Below are positions 34,701 through 46,869 of a stretch of DNA of 64,000 bases, piece by piece. Numbering within the stretch: the stretch's first letter is position 1; the number at the start of each line of letters is the position of its first letter. A program made the position numbers and the translations under genes. The notes under the pieces were generated by a model. That model saw only the letters and a list, made by a program, of their open reading frames with translations, was not told the origin of the DNA and ran no database searches. Source of the stretch: Blastomyces gilchristii SLH14081 (taxonomy: Eukaryota > Ascomycota > Eurotiomycetes > Onygenales > Ajellomycetaceae); assembly GCF_000003855.2 (NCBI RefSeq), contig NW_003101669.1, positions 934,795 through 998,794 of the forward strand. The letters run 5' to 3'.

Positions 34701-36436
34701 GTTCTCGGTACGGGGTTTCGGAGTTGGCAACCTAGAAGTCGAAATATTCTGCGAAAGTCTGGGTTGTAACGACCCATTAGAATTTCGAGCAGAATTATAA
34801 CTAGTGTTGGAGGATAATGAAATCCCCGAGCTATAGGATTTCCGATGAGGGTCAGGAGTGGTCCTTGAAGAGGAAGGAGTAACGCTTTTCCTCGGTATCA
34901 TGGATGGAGACTGGGCCGAAGAACGAGGTCGGGGAAGCACAATTTCTTGCTGCGTTGGAGGTGTATGTGGCATTGGAGGAGGTTGGGGCATCAATGACAT
35001 TCGTTTCATACGTCTAGCATCAGTGGGACTGATTGTTCGCGCTCCCAAGCCGGTAGCATGTGGTGGCATAACAGAGATCCGCTTTGATGAGGATGGTGTC
35101 GTTGTCCGGTTTAATCCACTTTTAGCTGGAGTTCGAACAGCGTTATTTGATGAAGACCTCAAAGGCACTGACCCCGTAGATGGAATGATAAGACTATCCT
35201 TGCTATCCCTAGCTGTCCGGGAAGGTGGCTGTAGCGATTTTGATTTCTGATACCTTGGTGTATTCAAAAACGTCGAGGGTTCGGAAGGCCCACCTGCCCC
35301 AAAGTTTTGAGGGGCGAAACTCGCCTGGCCTGGGCGATTTGCATCCGCCATGTTTTTCCTTGCTGATAAACTTGGTCTTCTCCGTGGGGGGCGATCTCCA
35401 TTGTCGGAAATTAAATTACCTGGTCCAATAGATTTTCTAGGCGGTCGTGACGTTGTAACAGTCGAGGTAGGAGGAGGAGCGTGACTTAGACGACGCGGGC
35501 GAGACGCAGTCGTTGCTTGAGTCTGGGTATTTCCATTTACCGCAGTTACACTCCCCATCGTGCTCCGCGAAGCATTGCTTTCTCTTCGTGCCAGTTGTAC
35601 CGTCCGGACATGGCTCCCATTTTGTGGTTGCTGTTGACTTTGCCATCGCGGGGTCGACCGTGGAGCCGGAGGTTTCGAATCATAGCTGCTACCCAGAGAA
35701 AGAGGGAAATGGCTTAAATTTGGTTCTTTCGACATGATACTATTATGGAAATCGTCGAAACTAATTGGCGTAAGGAAGTCGCTGTTATCGGGGGGAGTCT
35801 GACCCTCATCCTTCAATGAACCACTAGCTGTTGCTGAACTAAAACTCAAGGGAGAGTTCGAGTTTTCTGCGTGTCCATGAAATGTAGAGGATTGAATGGA
35901 AGGGCTCTCGGAATACATTTGAGGATTCGAATAATTGGTGAATGTACTGCTGCAGATAATAGTGTCACTGTTAGTTCACTGACACAAATAACAACGTGCA
36001 AAAAATCGCTAAATAGAAAAGGTGAAAAAAATTAAAATAAATAAAATAAAATAAAATAAAGTAATTACCGTTTCACAGGGTCTCCATTTCGCGGCCCTAC
36101 AGCCGTGTTCTGCTCCCTAATTGACAGCCTCCTGCGCGCCGGGGCAACAGCAACGCGCTGCTCCGTGCTATTCCTAAAAGGCAACGAGCTAGAATTGGAA
36201 CTGTCTGTCGTTATACTACCCGAGGACGAATTTTTCTGTACCCTTCTTGAGGGAGAAACCTCCACTGCTTCCACCCGTCTGTTAGTCTTCGCGGCCTGGG
36301 TTTTGGCTAGAGCGGAGAACTTTGGCTGAACGGGCAAATGCCTACCTCCAGAGCCAGAATCATCGTTGTGGGGAGGTGGATTGGAGGAGGATTTTGACCG
36401 AGAAGGCCTCTGCGGCATGCTTTTCTGTAGAGGCAT
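31735..36436 (-). CDS. pom1: DYRK-family protein kinase, Pom1-like
   Basis: A dual-specificity Tyr-regulated kinase. In fission yeast Pom1 marks cell ends and controls division position and size; in filamentous fungi homologues act in polarity and septation. Exons are 36436-36069, 35949-32967 and 32903-31824 (or 31833), encoding about 1476 aa. The ATG at 36436 is the first in frame; the open frame continues only via GTG at 36505. About 1060 residues of Ser/Pro/Thr/Arg-rich, disordered N-terminus precede the kinase domain (about 1061-1360). The domain has GKGSFGQVV, VAVKIIRNKKRFHQQ, the catalytic HCDLKPENVLL, IDFGSSCFENEKVY, the DYRK activation YTYIQSRFYRSPEVILG, and [20 protein letters not shown]. 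The last 110 residues are basic and low complexity. The C-terminus is uncertain: the frame stops at 31824, but a GTAAGC donor allows splicing to a four-codon exon ending at 31735. Confidence 0.92.
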
Positions 36437-36905
36437 TTTTTTTACTTTTATTTTTTCCACTTTCGGTATGTGTGCGTGCGTAGGAAGAGGTCGATGAGCG
36501 TCCACGAGCCAGTCAGTATCTATTTATTGTGCTTATCTGCCGCCGAAGCACACCCGCACTCTTGCCCCAGAATTCCCCAGACCACACCGAACTTTTTGCT
36601 CTCTCACGTCGTCACTGGCACGACTGACTGTGATACGACGATTCCTCAAACTATCAATACATCCAGCAAATTGGCGAGACTGGAAGGGCCGAGCAACCGA
36701 GTCGCGATCTTTGTAGGATACGCTACCGATCCATCGCTAAACATCGAACTTTCATGGATGAGAGAGCGAGTCTTTCGGACCAAACGAATGTAGAAGACTC
36801 GACAAGGGTCAGGGTGAAGGGCAACGAGAGAACAGATCAACTGTTCGCCCGTTTGGAAGGATATGTGTGTCGAGATAAAGAGAGAAGAGAGAGAGAGAGA
36901 AAGAG

Positions 36906-36998
<93 letters not shown>

Positions 36999-37606
36999 GT
37001 GGTGGAAGTCAGACGTTGAGAGGAGGTTGATGTGAGCAGTTACTTTCGTCAGGTCACGCCGTTGATGGTTTGCTGCTGCTTGAGCCAGAGCTCGGTCGTT
37101 AGGGAAACCTTGGGGGGGGGCTGAACCTCCTCCCCTATCAACAAGCCACCAATACCCTCCGAATTGCGGGTGGTCTTATGTTTGAAATCTGGATAACAAG
37201 TTGTCTGGATCCTCGCTGGTTGTTCCTATTTCAGATATTTCCCTGTAAGCTACAATTTAATCATCAATGGGATGTCCCGTGTACGATGAGTACTGAGCTC
37301 CCTGCACTTCCATCGCGTTGTTTGATGTTCCCACCCTGGATGCTGCTGCGTCTTGGCACGCGTCTCTATGCCAGGGACGGGAATTAGCAAGGGGCAAATT
37401 GTTGTTGACATGTTGGCATGTTGGCATGGCATGTTGATATAATTTCAATACCTAGTCTAGTTATATTATTATTATATCGTAAATAGTCATACACTTATTT
37501 TCCACTAGCCACTAGGAATGGTAAAATAAATAAATAAATAACAATCGCTTGCACGCTCAGCATGACGAAATAAAATAATTAAACTATGAGCCGCCGGGCA
37601 AAACTA
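36437..37606. other. Upstream region of the DYRK kinase and 3' flank of SLU7
   Basis: 1.17 kb between two minus-strand genes, with a compound GA/GT microsatellite (36911-36996). The stretch 36437-36880 is the likely promoter and leader of the kinase. No coding region is supported. Confidence 0.55.
36911..36996 (+). repeat. Compound microsatellite (GA)21(GT)22
   Basis: Twenty-one GA units (36911-36952) pass directly into twenty-two GT units (36953-36996). Impure GA-rich DNA precedes it from about 36876. Both dinucleotide arrays are uninterrupted. Confidence 0.95.
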
Positions 37607-39043
37607 TCATCGAACCAGCTCATCCTTCCCAAGGAACGCCGCCATTGGATCGGCTGCTGCGCTTCTCGATTTCTTATAGGCTTCTAGCTCTTCCTCAGTA
37701 ACGCCCTGCTGCATTTCCTTGAGAGTCCGCTTCCCGAGGTTTTTATCAGGAGCAGATTTATCACGCTTCTTAGCCAGTTGAGATTGTTCTTTTGCGCTCT
37801 CCTTCTCGCCTCCTTCTTCCTCTTCCTGCCCAGCGATTTTCATATCGTTAAGTAGCATATTTTGAGCCTCCTCAAACGCAGTTTTCCCTTCTTCCCCTGT
37901 ACAGTAACTGTTTTTCACCGTAGAATGACAGCACGCGTAGCCCCATAAAAAGTTCGACCACCAGCTTCCCCATACCGACGTGTGGTTGTTGATGAGTATA
38001 TCCTCCGCATACTTCGACTTCGCTACCTTTTTCGGCTCTCCCTTTATGGCACCTGTCTCGTCATACTCAACAAATCGTTCGTTCTCAATAACTGCAGCAT
38101 CGCGCAAGGGAGCTGGTTGTAAATGTTTCTCGCCACCATATCTCTCCAGCAATGCTTGTCGCTGAGTCTTGCGCTTTTCTTCCGCCTGCTCCTTTTCTTT
38201 CTTTCTGAAATATTCGCCCGATGTAGGATTTGCCTGGAGATGTTGTCTGTCCTTATCGCCACGTTCCTGTGATTCCCACGCATATCGCTGTGCTCGTTCA
38301 AACTCAGCTGCATCTCCTGAGGCCCGAATGAAGTTCTCCTCCGCAACGAGAGCAGCAGCCAGATCTGACTGCGCGCCCATATCCACCATCCTGCGCGTCT
38401 TAGGGTCGTATTTTGCAGAGTCAAGATCCAAGTTGAGGAGATATTTCGCAGTGTCTTCTCGTAGTCGTAGATTGCGCGTAGCGGTACTCTGTTGTCGGCC
38501 CATATCAGACTCCTCCGCATATTTAGCCTCCTCAGCACCATCGACTCCGTCATGACCTTCCTCCTCCTCATCGCCAGCCTGTAACTCTTTCCTCTCCGCA
38601 CGTTCCTTCGCTTGTCTCTTCAGCGCTTCCAGCTCTTCATATTCCTCTACCACATTCCGATATTCCGAAGCATCGTAGCCATTCCATCTATCCCGCTTCG
38701 CATCCCAATCTAGGTCCACCTTTTGAATCTCTTCGTCTGGTTGTATGTCCTTCCCAGTCCATTTCGCTCCCAGTTTTCTAGGCCGGCTCAGACACTCTTT
38801 AACTTTGTGGGACATGGAGCCGCAGTTCTCGCAAGCGCCTTTGCGGTATTTGGTCGCAGCTGGCCCTACACGCTTCCCTCTATCATACCATTTTTGCTCT
38901 GTTTTGGATTTCTGAAGACGTTGATGCTCAAGGTAGTCATTTGCAGAAGACTCGTCGTCGACGTAGAAAGGCTTCTTGGAGATAAAGGCGGGAATATATT
39001 CGTTGCGCTCCTTCGACGCCACATCCGTTGGTCGTCGGGACAT
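37607..39043 (-). CDS. SLU7: Pre-mRNA splicing factor SLU7
   Basis: A second-step splicing factor that helps choose the 3' splice site, with Prp18. It is a single exon of 478 aa. The N-terminus carries [18 protein letters not shown], the family signature. A CCHC zinc knuckle follows, [14 protein letters not shown], near residues 70-83. Next is [18 protein letters not shown]. The central Slu7 region includes [20 protein letters not shown] and [20 protein letters not shown]. The late segment is [20 protein letters not shown] followed by [17 protein letters not shown], which is typical of the family. The C-terminus is Lys/Glu/Gln-rich. No intron is needed. The gene starts 415 bases from REV3 in divergent orientation. 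Confidence 0.95.
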   Translation of the reverse strand: MSRRPTDVASKERNEYIPAFISKKPFYVDDESSANDYLEHQRLQKSKTEQKWYDRGKRVGPAATKYRKGACENCGSMSHKVKECLSRPRKLGAKWTGKDIQPDEEIQKVDLDWDAKRDRWNGYDASEYRNVVEEYEELEALKRQAKERAERKELQAGDEEEEGHDGVDGAEEAKYAEESDMGRQQSTATRNLRLREDTAKYLLNLDLDSAKYDPKTRRMVDMGAQSDLAAALVAEENFIRASGDAAEFERAQRYAWESQERGDKDRQHLQANPTSGEYFRKKEKEQAEEKRKTQRQALLERYGGEKHLQPAPLRDAAVIENERFVEYDETGAIKGEPKKVAKSKYAEDILINNHTSVWGSWWSNFLWGYACCHSTVKNSYCTGEEGKTAFEEAQNMLLNDMKIAGQEEEEGGEKESAKEQSQLAKKRDKSAPDKNLGKRTLKEMQQGVTEEELEAYKKSRSAAADPMAAFLGKDELVR

Positions 39044-39458
39044 AATGGCTAGATGGATCGTTATAATGCCTCAGTATAGTATTAGGCAGTTTTGGGGGGG
39101 AAGCGACGGTTTTCTTCACAGGGGGTTGATGTGGAGGTCGAAGTTGAGGTGAAGATCGAGTGATGATGCTCTCTATCTGCGGACAAGCCGACCTCAAAAG
39201 CGAAAACGCCGCAACGATATTATCACGTGATGTGGCGCCACCCCGTCAGATCTCGACGCGTTCGTTGTTCAGATGAAGAAACAACCTCAGCCCCAAGAGC
39301 AGCAACAACGACAACAAACATCTGGACGGACTTTTAATTGGGTTATTATCCCCTGTTTTTGGATTTAAGATTATATTTTTGTTATTATCTAGTTTTATGG
39401 ATATCACATCTAACGCAAAGCAATGCCTGCCTCTGGATTACCCATCACCAGCTAGCAG
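39044..39458. promoter_or_regulatory. Divergent SLU7/REV3 promoter with a TCACGTGA palindrome and REV3 uORFs
   Basis: 415 bases separate the two start codons. A palindromic TCACGTGA lies at 39223-39230, close to the midpoint. On the REV3 side there are upstream ATGs at 39397 and 39423. The second opens a ten-codon frame whose TAG (39453-39455) ends three bases before the REV3 ATG. The first overlaps the REV3 start out of frame and stops at 39483. Whether these are within the transcript is not known. Confidence 0.5.
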
Positions 39459-42400
39459 ATGGAAAAGTTTCAAGTTCTGCTGAATTGCGTTGATCATTAC
39501 CAGGCAATCCAGACAAGTTTTGACCCTCAACTTCCTGTAAATGCTGGCCCAGCCCCGAAAAGTGTACGCCCGAAGGTCCCCGTCATCCGAGTTTTCGGAG
39601 CGACGGAGACGGGGCAAAAGGTCTGCGCTCACATACATGGCGCATTCCCATACCTCTATATCGAGTATCAGGGGAGCTTGAATCCAAAAGAAGGTTAGAT
39701 ATACGTCCTTGGAAAACGATGAAATTATTCCAGAAGTTGCGGAATTTTTTCCCTAATATTCTTCAGTAAATACTGCCATTCGCACGCTTCACTTGTCGAT
39801 CGATCATGCTCTGGCCGTAAGCTATCGCCGAAATGCGTATGAAAAGAAAACGGCGTATGTCGCCCACATCACCCTCGTAAAGGGCGTTCCTTTCTACGGG
39901 TATCATGTCGGGTACAGGTTCTTCTTTAAGATATACCTATTCAACCCTATGCATATGACGCGTCTAGCCGACCTATTGAGACAGGGAGCAGTGATGAAAC
40001 GCGTTCTTCAGCCCTACGAGAGCCATCTGCAGTATTTGTCGCAGTGGATGTGCGATTACAATCTGTACGGCTGTGCATACCTTAAGAGCAGCAAGGTGAC
40101 GTTCCGAGCGCCAATACCCACTTATCTTGAAAACTCGACACATATTTGGCATGACCGCTCCATCCCAGAGAGTGCTGTTTTCGACAGTTTTACTTTGCCT
40201 CGACAAAGCCATTGCGATTTAGAAGTTGATATTCACGTTCAGGATATTATCAATCGTGCTGAGGTTAAGGAGCGTCCGATACACCAAGATTTTATGGAAA
40301 TGCTTCAGCCTTCAATTCCGGGCAAAAAGCTTGTGCCCAGCTTGGCTGGGTTATGGGAAGAAGAATCTCGACGAAGGAGGGGCAAGCTTAATCCCTCCGA
40401 TACGGATAGTAGCTCGCCTTTCCGCCCTGAAGAGTTGGTTTCAATGTCTGCGGATCCTAGAAATACGGGTCCTGGCGGTTGGATTCATGAGGAGGAGTAT
40501 AGAACGAAAATAGAAGCTGTTACGGATGAGGAGCATCTTGGGCGAAAACCCACTTTCGCAGATTTTGTTGCAACGACGCCTTTCGAGGCTACTATTCGGT
40601 CATCTTTGAGTAGCGTTGAAGACCTGTTTCCTGAGAACATACAGGCTGTGCAACCCGAGAATTTAGGAATGGATGATACAACAGCAGAGGAATCTAGGAT
40701 ACATATCGAGGTAGACGAGAGCTGTATACTTCCTCCCAGACAGGAGGAGGTGTTTTCTTATGATTCGGATGATGATGGTTTGAATGGCTCATTTCTGCAT
40801 GAGCAGGAAGTTGAGATTGCAGGCGATTTGGAGCCCAACCCCCCTGAGGGACCTGCGAGCTCGTTGGACTTTAACGACCAGGAAGTTTCGAACGCAGCCA
40901 CCGAAGCGGTGGTTGAAGAGCAGGCAGACCTTCTAGAGCTGAAACGTTTCGGGGTTCGCCCATATACCGAATTGATTAACAGCCAAGAAGATGTTTTCGA
41001 GATCGACGAATCGTTTATTAGCGACATAACTTCTCACCCGAATGTTTCGAAACGCGCAAATCCATCTGTGCCCGAGAGGGATAGGGAGAACAAACGGTTT
41101 AAACCGGACAACGATAGCAAGTTTCCAGCTGTCACGACCAGGGCTTCCCATGACAGATTGAAGAGCGCCGCGGCCAATACCCTCTCAGCCGATGGATCTA
41201 CAGATTTAGAATCCATAGCCGTTAATCACCCACTTTCATCACAGCTCAAGCAATCCCAGAAGCGTACTAGCAGCTATAACGGAAATAAGCGAATATCCTT
41301 CCATGTGGTTAAAGACGCGCATGATCCCGCAACCATTTCAAGACTGAGTCAACAGGATAATTTGTCGCAGAAATCCCAACCGCAGGGTCCAAAACAAGGC
41401 CGTAGCCAGCCAGTCTCCGTCCCGGATCCAGAGACTCCCAGCCACAATTCTGAAACCTCTTCTGAATTAAATCATACGGGGACGTCTTCATCATCCATTT
41501 TGGAGCCTCAACCATGTCTCTACGAATCATTCAACATACCACAAGAGAGTAAAATCTTTAGTTTCATTCCACGCTGTCCCCCGCTCTCTGAAGTTCTGTC
41601 GACAATGCACGACGATGGCCGTCCTTCAATTATTTACCAAGGACCTCACTATGGCAACTCGGACGATGTCCCTCATCGTGCACGCGAATACGCTGGAAGA
41701 GAATTTAAGCTAGAAAGTGTTACGGTGCCTTATCTGCCCCCGTTCGATGCGACTGGGTACTCTCCTGCGTTGTTCGGAGACAAGCCACCTGTAATCATTA
41801 ATGGAGACGCCCTTGAAAAGGATAACAACAAGCTCCGAAAATCTTGCTCACTGCGGACCTGGGAATTTGCACCAACTGCCCCAAGCCGTAGTGAAGTTAT
41901 TGAATGGCTTGAGGAAGAAACTCGGAAATTCAAGGATGCTAACGAGAGCAATGCCCCTTCACAGAAGCCCACAACTTCTGCTCTTTCTCAGATTGAAGGC
42001 CCAACTCAAAAGAATCGCCATGGCTTCAAGTATTCTCAGAAAAAGCCGACGAGGAACGTGCGACAAGAGGCTCAATATATGAGTGTGATGAGTCTGGAGG
42101 TTCATGTGAATACACGTGGCATTTTAGTTCCAAATCCTGAAGAGGATGAAATTTCCTGCATTATCTGGTGTGTGCAAGATGGTGAAACTGGCATAGATGA
42201 CGACGATGATTCCGGTGGCATGACTGCGGGGATTATTGCTCTCGCTGAAAATGAAAGCCTCGCAGCTAAGATATCTCCTACCATGGTGTCTGAGTTTGAC
42301 GAAGAAACTACAGAGCTTGATCTTCTGACGAAACTGGTTGATGTCGTAAGGCAGCGTGATCCCGATATTTTGACGGGCTATGAGGTACATAATAGTTCGT

Positions 42401-44631
42401 GGGGGTACCTCATTGAAAGGGCGAGATACAAGTTCGACTATGACCTTTGTGACGAGTTGTCCAGAGTGAAAACAAGTTCCCATGGACGGATTGGCAAGGA
42501 AAATGATCGCTGGGGGTTCAATCATACGTCCTCAATTCGTGTTACTGGCCGACATATGATCAACATATGGAGAGCAATGCGAGGGGAACTAAACTTGTTA
42601 CAATATACTATGGAGAACGTAGTCTTCCATCTCCTTCACCAACGCATCCCGCACTACGCCTTCCAAGATTTAACGAAATGGTTTACCAGCAAGAAGCCGC
42701 GGGATATCGCAAAGGTCATCAATTACTTCGTCTCACGGGTTCAGCTGAATTTGAAAATCATTGAAGCGAACGAATTGGTTTCCAGAACTAGTGAGCAGGC
42801 TCGAATATTGGGCATCGATTTCTTTTCTGTTTTCTCCAGAGGATCGCAATTCAAAGTCGAGTCACTCATGTTCCGAATTGCGAAACCAGAAAATTTCATC
42901 CTCATCTCCCCAGGCAGGACGCAGGTTGGCCAGCAAAATGCACTTGAGTGCTTGCCGCTTGTCATGGAGCCACAAAGCGATTTCTACACCAGCCCGCTCT
43001 TGGTGCTCGACTTCCAGTCGCTGTATCCGAGTGTCATGATTGCCTATAATTACTGCTATTCGACCTGCCTGGGAAGGGTCGTGAATTGGCGGGGCCAGAA
43101 CAAACTAGGATTTATTGACTTCAGGAGGCCAGCTGGAATTCTTGAGTTATTCAAGGATCAAGTCAACATCGCCCCCAACGGGATCATATACGCCAAGCAG
43201 GAGATCCGCAGGTCATTGTTAGCGAAAATGTTGATCGAAATTCTGGAAACAAGAGTTATGGTTAAGGGTGGCATGAAAGCTGAGAAGGACGATAAGTACT
43301 TGCAACGTCTACTCAATAACCGACAACTAGCGCTGAAGCTAATCGCCAACGTCACGTACGGATATACGTCTGCTTCATTTTCTGGTCGAATGCCGTGCGC
43401 GGAGATTGCAGATAGCATCGTTCAGACAGCCAGAGAAACGCTAGAAAAAGCTATTGCGCTGATCCATTCTGTCGAACGATGGGGTGCTGAGGTAGTGTAC
43501 GGAGATACCGATAGCATTTTTGTTTACCTCAAGGGGCGTACGAGAGAGGAGGCCTTTGATATTGGTGAGGAAATTGCGAGAAAAGTCACAAACTCAAACC
43601 CGCGCCCTGTCAAGCTCAAGTTCGAGAAGGTTTACCATCCGTGTGTCCTATTAGCGAAGAAGCGGTATGTTGGGTACAAATACGAGAGTCGCTCGCAGAA
43701 GGATCCAGATTTTGATGCCAAGGGGATCGAAACTGTCCGCCGCGACGGAACACCCGCAGAGCAGAAAATCGAAGAGAAAGCGCTGAAGATACTGTTCGAG
43801 ACGGCCGATCTGAGTCGGGTGAAAAGCTATTTCCAGAAACAATGCGCTAAAATCATGCAGGGCAAAGTCTCCATTCAGGATTTTTGCTTTGCAAAAGAAG
43901 TTCGACTGGGAACGTACAGCGAGCGGGGCATGCCACCTCCTGGCGCCCTTATCAGTGCCAAGCACATGCTTGAGGACCCAAGGACGGAAGCGCAATACGG
44001 AGAACGGATTCCTTACGTGGTAATCTCTGGTGCACCCGGTGCTAGACTCATTGACCGCTGTGTATCCCCGGAAGTTCTCCTGCACGATTCTCAGCTAGAG
44101 TTGGATGCAGAGTACTACATTTCCAAAAACCTAATTCCACCACTTGAGCGGATTTTCAACCTCGTTGGTGCCAACGTTCGACAATGGTACGACGAGATGC
44201 CCAAGTATCAGCGTGTGCGGCGTATTGACGGCGGTGCTTCGAATGCCTCCGCAAATAAAGAAGGGTTCTCCTCGATGAAAAAGACATTGGAGTCGTATAT
44301 GAAATTGTCTTCTTGTGTTGTTTGTCGGGACAAACTGGAGGAGGGTGAGGAGCGGATTTGCGGCGGCTGTTTGCGGGATGGCCATATATCGCTACTACAA
44401 CTGAAACATAGATTGATGAGGGAGGAGAGAAAGAAGGTTTATTTACATAAAGTATGCCGTTCGTGCATGGGCGTTTCGTGGGGGGAAGATGTTAAGTGTG
44501 ATAGTAAGGACTGTCCTGTTTTCTACACGCGGACTAGACAGGAGTCCACGCTCATGAGTACCCGAGCAGCGGTTGAGCCTGTCATTAGCATTCTTGAGGA
44601 CCAGAGTGAGGAGGGTCCGTTGAGTTGGTGA
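39459..44631 (+). CDS. REV3: DNA polymerase zeta catalytic subunit REV3
   Basis: A B-family polymerase that extends past DNA lesions (translesion synthesis) with Rev7, Pol31 and Pol32. Exons are 39459-39693 and 39767-44631, joined across a 73-nt intron (GTTAGA...CAG), giving 1699 aa. The N-terminus PKVPVIRVFGATETGQKVCA and YRFFFKIYLFNPMHMTRLAD are REV3-type. A poorly conserved, Ser/Glu-rich middle follows. The polymerase motifs are intact: DFQSLYPSVMIAYNYCYST near residue 1158 (motif A), KLIANVTYGYTSASFSGRMP (motif B), and YGDTDSIFV near 1323 (motif C, two catalytic Asp). Two C-terminal Cys clusters close the protein: CVVC...CGGC near 1595, and CRSC...CDSKDC, which in this family holds an Fe-S cluster. 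Nothing appears broken. Confidence 0.96.
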
Positions 44632-45623
44632 CGGTGATGTTCATGTCCGCAGTGATGATGTAGTTTATGATTTGATTTTTGACTCCGTTTTTGTATTTTC
44701 TATCTTGGTTGACCAAGTTCAATTGGCTAATGACTATAACCGTATGGTATAAACAAATTGTCACATCCGCCTCAACCCTATCTGATAGCAAAATCCAGGC
44801 CTGCCTTCGGACCGTCTACGATCTTTTCAAACCCGAAGCATAACAGGACACGAATCAGACGGGTCGAACTGCCATGCAAAATACAGATCGGTCTCGTATG
44901 TCAGAATGCCACCCATGAGACTTGACGATAAAGGGAGATCATCCGAGTGCTCGAAAATCTCCCATGATGAAATATCGATCTAGACCCATCATATTCGAAC
45001 AAGCGTTTTCAGCGGGGATTCTATACAGAACAAGCGTCAAACAGCCACATTTTTCAGTGGCTAAAAAGAATCGACCCCTCGGATTGATATATTAACAGGA
45101 ATCTTGATTTGAATTCATGATCTGAACTGCCTCGCCTTTGTTGCCCCGCTTGTACGGAAATGTAAGGTGTATCACAGGAGGTGTGATGAGAGCAATTCAT
45201 AGGCTGGCTTGAGAAGTTAGCTCCCTTTGCAGATCATAGAAGATTTATATTTCATGCAGCTCAGCCCCCCAAGAATCGTTCCAATCCTTGCAGTGTGGCC
45301 AGGGAAAGCAGATGCGATAGATATCTTGAGTACTCCAGGAAGAGAAGTAATTCGCGAGTTCATGGCGAGGCTGATCCAAACCTCCTCAAGTTAATTAATA
45401 AACTATTTAGCACATTTACCATTAACTTATCCAGGCAGGCGAATTGACGTTGTTCTGCAGGAGAGGAGGGGGTTTCCAGCATCTAAGTGTTAAGAACAAT
45501 TCTATATCTATAAAATCGCGCCCCAGCCGTGGTTATATAGCTGCCCTCCAAACACCTCGACATTAACGTCAGCCAAATAGCCCTCGCCAGAACGTGCTAA
45601 TACTCGACCAATATTAGGCCACA

Positions 45624-45992
45624 ATGTCTAAAGCTGTCCAGACCGGGCTCATTGTCGGTGTATCTCGCGGTATTGACCTCGAATTTGCTCGTCAGATCCT
45701 CGCCAATGGCCATCGCGTCCTGGCTAACTTACGATAAATACGTAGCTCTAGCGTAAGTTAGCCCTAGATGTCCATGTTAAAGAAGCCCCTGACCGCGCAA
45801 AGGTTTTGACGTGCGATGGGTCTAGCAACGACAGCATTACTGTGTAACATTCTTTCATGTTGCTTCCTCCCGAAATAAGCGGAGACCATGCTGAGAGTCC
45901 GTGTATAGAAATTCATCAATAACCTCTCCCAAACTGGAGAGAGGAAAATCGACTAGGTCGTGATAAATGCTGGTATTCTTAAGTATCCGAAT
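45624..45992 (+). pseudogene. Short-chain dehydrogenase/reductase (SDR) relic
   Basis: The plus strand begins with an ATG at 45624 and the Rossmann start GLIVGVSRGIDLEFARQILA followed by NGHRVLANLR, then a TAA at 45735-45737. The normal pattern is TGxSRGIGxE, so a conserved Gly has become Asp. After an inverted repeat, coding sense resumes as ALDVHVKEAPDRAK (from 45761) to a TAA at 45845-45847. It resumes again as KFINNLSQTGE near 45908, an in-frame TAG, and VVINAGILKYPN, the NNAG region. A GTAAGT follows at 45993, perhaps the old intron donor. At least three disruptions and no C-terminal catalytic YxxxK segment were found. Intact homologues are NAD(P)-dependent oxidoreductases. Confidence 0.8.
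45722..45763. repeat. Perfect 12-bp inverted repeat within the SDR relic
   Basis: GGCTAACTTACG (45722-45733) is exactly complementary, in reverse, to CGTAAGTTAGCC (45752-45763), with an 18-base spacer. It sits exactly where the dehydrogenase reading frame breaks and includes the premature stop in its spacer edge. Confidence 0.85.
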
Positions 45993-46869
45993 GTAAGTCT
46001 CAACTACTTCCGGGAGTCGGGCAATCGATATGGCTAACACAACACTCAAGAGAACTCTCGACATGTAATTGTCACTGAATCCTGAAAGGCCCGCACCATA
46101 ACCCCTATTTCCTTCTAATAGGTCAAAATAACAGTCGTTCCTCAGCCTAAAGGAACTATGAATATAGGGAATAGACGAAGGAACTAGCATTTTCAACGTA
46201 CTAATACTATTCTCACCCTGGATTTTGACTGTGATGGTGCTTGGTGCTTGGTGCTGTGACTAGAATAAACAAAATACATTTCCTAGTTATGTTTAAAGGG
46301 GCTCCTCCAACTATTTTCATGGTCTATAACCATGCCCTAGATTTAGTTTAACCAGCAGCGAACATAAATGCCTCTGTATTTCAGTGAACATCCTCACCAC
46401 CCGTCAATTTTCTCACTGGCACTGTATAACTCTGTTGTTTTCACATATTCAGTGAAGGTACTTGCTTTGCTCACAGCAGGTTAGCATTTACATCAAGGTA
46501 GCAGCTTGGATTCTTAGACTTGGATTAAGTAAGTTAGTTACTGATCAACACAGAACACAGAGGTGCTTTGATTAAGTCTATTGAAAGATTGCCGTGTTTC
46601 ATTGATATGGTCGGTATTGATAAACTACTATTCAGGCACTTACTGGTGTAGAATCGCTGTCACATATTTCACGATTATTTAGGCGTCTAACAAAGAAGCA
46701 TTGAGGGGCTAGGGCTGAAACCATCTGGCTACAAAGAGCCGGAGGTCGGGCACCATATCTCCTTCAGCATAAAAGAGGGCATATCTCGTCCTACTAGTAA
46801 GTCAAATATATTTTCTAAACATATCGTATCATACACTCATTCGGACCACTCTTCAGATTGCCTGTCATC

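Larger units (their letters stand above)
44632..46869. other. Gene-poor region with decayed coding relics
   Basis: 2.2 kb between REV3 and a GNAT gene. It contains a short-chain dehydrogenase relic (45624-45992), an inverted repeat inside it, and a coding-like minus-strand stretch (44778-44979). The stretch 46200-46860 shows no recognisable feature apart from small palindromes (for example CATGGT-CTATA-ACCATG near 46318). The mixture of dead genes marks this as an unstable region compared with the flanking housekeeping genes. Confidence 0.55.

Noticed and set aside
45855..46196. 113-residue minus-strand ORF
   Set aside because: It covers the antisense of the SDR relic; the plus strand carries the recognisable dehydrogenase motifs.
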